A DNA stretch of 19,909 nucleotides from Anaeromyces robustus (Eukaryota; Neocallimastigomycota; Neocallimastigomycetes; Neocallimastigales; Neocallimastigaceae), in contig MCFG01000644.1 in NCBI GenBank assembly GCA_002104895.1, positions 1-19,909 on the forward strand, read 5' to 3'. Below, in pieces: positions 17,451 to 19,909 of this stretch. Numbering within the stretch: the first letter of the stretch is position 1; every line of letters starts with the position of its first letter. The translations under genes and the position numbers were made by a program. Under the pieces are notes generated by a model that made no database searches, was not told the origin of the DNA, and saw nothing but the letters and a program-made list of their open reading frames with translations.

Positions 17451-19909
17451 TAATGTTTTAATAATAAATTTTTTTTATATTATATTATTTCATATTATAT
17501 TATATAAAATTATTAAAAATAATCATTCTTCCTTTTTATTTAATTCTTTTCTTATTTTATTTTTTTTATTTCTTATTTGATAATTAACCTTAAAGTTTAT
17601 AAAAAAAATTATTTATTAAATATAATATTTTTAAATAATATTAAAATTTTTTAGAAATTAATTTTATTTTATTTTTACTTTATTTTATTTTAACTCAGAG
17701 TAAAAAAACAAACTTTTTTTATAAAATTTTTATTAAATGTTTTTTTTTTTTTAATTATTAAAATAATAATAAGAATTAATAATATGAATTAATAATAAAA
17801 TTAATTATAAAACTATAATAATAAATATAATTTTTTTTAAAAAAAAAAAAAAAAAAAACAATAAAAAAAAATAAAAACAAAATTATTGTTACATTTATTA
17901 AATATAAAATTTAAATTTAATAAGAATAAAAAAATTTTTTTTTTTTGGAGAATTATTATAATATATTATTTATTTATATAGAATTAATTATATTATTAAA
18001 TCTATTATATATTTTATATATAATAAAAGTATATTTTAAATTAATCCATCCATAAATTATTAATATATTATTAGATATAAAAAAATTAATTTATATATAT
18101 TAGATATATATAATAATATATGCATAATATTACTTTTCAATATATAAATTATATATTAACATTAAAATGAAATCAATCTTTTATTTTAATTCTGAGTATG
18201 AAAATAGATATAATCATTTGAATAAAAAAAAATTTTTCATTAAATGAAAAATAATAAAAAAAGACTATTACTCTATACTCTATACTATGCTATACTATAA
18301 GGATTATTAATATTAATAATAATAGTATTGAATAAAATAACTTTGTTACATCAAATTTTTCATTTGTCTTTTTTTATTTATTGAATTTCTTTTCTTTTTT
18401 CTTTTTTTTTTTTTTTTTTTTAATTTAAATCTATATTTAATTTTTTAATTTTTTAATTTTATTAGTTTATTAGTTTAGAGTTACATATAATTTTTACTAT
18501 AGAATGTCTTTTATTTTTATTTTTTTTTATTTTAAATAATAATAAAATAAATTTGGTAAGGAAGAAAGAAACAAATTTCATTAATGAATTAATTAATAAA
18601 TTAATAAATTAATAAATTAATTTCTTTCTTTCTTTTTTTTTTTTTTTTCCTTCCTTCTATTTCTTTTATTAACCTTTATTAATATTTTATCTTTTTTTTT
18701 TTCAAATTTTAAATATTAAAAAGGTAGAATATTAAAAAAAAAGGTATAAATAAAAAATTAAATATTAAATAATAAGTATTATCACACATATTTATTAATA
18801 TTTTAATATTATTATAAAATAATAATAATAAAGTATAAACAAAACAAAAAGGATTTTTTTTTTTTTTTAAAAAAATATAACTATAATTTATAATAATATT
18901 TATTATTTATAAAAAAAATTAATTTTTACATTTAATGAAATACATAATTAAAAAAAAAAAACTAGAAAATTAATAATAATAAAAATTATAATAATAAAAA
19001 ATCTAATTTTAACTAAGTATAATATAATATAATATAATATAATAATAATGAAGATGATTAATTAAAATAATTAATAAAAAAATAAATAAATAAGTAATAA
19101 GTAATAATAATATGGAATTTAATATATATATTATATATATTTTTTAGTTTAAAAGTTTATTTATTTTAAAAATAAAATAAAATAAAAAAAGTTTTTATAA
19201 TTAATTTTATTAGTTATAAAAGGTTTAATTTGTTCTTTAAAAGAAAGTAAAAGAAAATATTTTTTTAAAAAAAAAATAAATCAATAAATCAATAAAACAA
19301 TAATAAAACAAAAAAAAAAAAAAAAAAAAAAATAAACTTTAAAATATTAAAAGTTTAAAATAAATATATATATTAAAAAAAAATATAAATTAATTAATTA
19401 ATTAATTAAAGATTGAGTTTTAAAAAAAAAAATAAAAAAATAATTTTTCAATGTAAAATAAAATATAAACATTTTATATATTGCATTATAGAATATAGAA
19501 TATCAATACAACATTTTAACGTTTTTAGAATTTTTTAATTTTATTTAAAATAAAATTTAATAAAGAAAAAAGTTTTTTTTAATGTTATTAATATTTAAAT
19601 AAAAAAATAAAATAAAAAATTAAAAAGTAAAATAAAAAAACAAAGAAAAATAATAAAGTTATCTGATTAAAATTTTAATTTATATATATTTATTCTATTT
19701 ATTTTTTTATTTTATTTTATTTTATATTTTATTTAACATTTTTTAAAGTAATTCTATATAAAATAAAATAAAATAAAATATAAAATAAATTATTATAATA
19801 AAATAAAATAATAATAAAATAAAATATAAAATATAATTTATGTTTTTTTTTAAAATTTCCATAAATCCTAACACTATAATTTAAAAATAAAATATTTATA
19901 TATTATATT
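17451..19909. other. Gene-free A/T region to the window end
   Basis: Homopolymer blocks, a more complex A/T stretch at about 17950-18240, and an imperfect CTATA array at 18271-18298. A purine/pyrimidine inverted repeat is at 18560-18633. ATAAT and AAAAT pentamers occur at about 19018-19045, 19165-19190 and 19740-19830. I see no ORF, RNA gene or terminal element. Confidence 0.5.
18560..18633. repeat. Inverted repeat with GAAAGAAA / TTTCTTTC arms
   Basis: A purine arm (GGAAGAAAGAAA, about 18560-18571) faces a pyrimidine arm (TTTCTTTCTTTC, about 18622-18633), with AATTAATAA-type units between them that are themselves self-complementary. A second pyrimidine block TTCCTTCC follows near 18648. It could extrude as a cruciform. 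Confidence 0.55.

Noticed and set aside
1-19909. Mitochondrial DNA as an explanation of the A/T content
   Set aside because: The gene is a nuclear transcription factor with two spliceosomal GT-AG introns; no mitochondrial genes, tRNAs or rRNAs are visible.
3232-19909. tRNA, rRNA, transposon or CRISPR features in the gene-free span
   Set aside because: No cloverleaf-capable C/G-rich 70-90 nt segment, no terminal repeat pair with an ORF, and no regularly spaced conserved repeats with unique spacers.

Overview
The window looks like nuclear DNA from a fungus with an extremely A+T-rich genome. The one recognisable gene encodes a WOPR (Gti1/Pac2/Wor1/Ryp1) transcription factor, a family known only from fungi. 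Non-coding DNA well over 90% A+T by eye, low-complexity Asn/Gln-rich protein tails and short GT-AG introns together fit the anaerobic gut fungi (Neocallimastigomycota) best. The phylum is inferred from composition and was not tested. The gene is on the minus strand at the left end. Three exons (3231-3029, 2818-2700, 2445-473) join in frame into a 764-residue protein. The WOPR DNA-binding domain fills about residues 12-195. The rest is a long Asn/Gln/Met/Ser/Pro-rich, prion-like tail with an (Asn-Gly-Met)n tract and a repeated short hydrophobic motif.

Layout: 1-472 is the 3' flank of the gene. 473-3231 is the gene with two introns, one carrying a tandem branch-point-like array and the other several palindromes. 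3232-3990 is the proximal upstream region, with slightly more mixed sequence. 3991-19909 has no gene I can support. It is mostly A/T homopolymer blocks and AAT/TTA-type microsatellites. It is interrupted by a few more complex islands: a degenerate repeat cluster (5231-6520), a C/G-bearing pocket with a tiny ORF and hexamer repeats (7481-7665), a 22-23 bp minisatellite (8039-8133), a pocket with a 17-codon ORF (14401-14470), and exon-like or promoter-like snippets (17030-17450).

Biologically, the interesting combination is a WOPR regulator with a prion-like tail and at least 16.6 kb of gene-free DNA upstream. This recalls Candida albicans WOR1, a self-regulating cell-fate switch with a very long upstream region. 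Sites resembling the WOPR core TTAAAGTTT occur upstream, but a by-eye control shows only weak enrichment. No RNA gene, transposon, CRISPR array or second protein gene could be supported.
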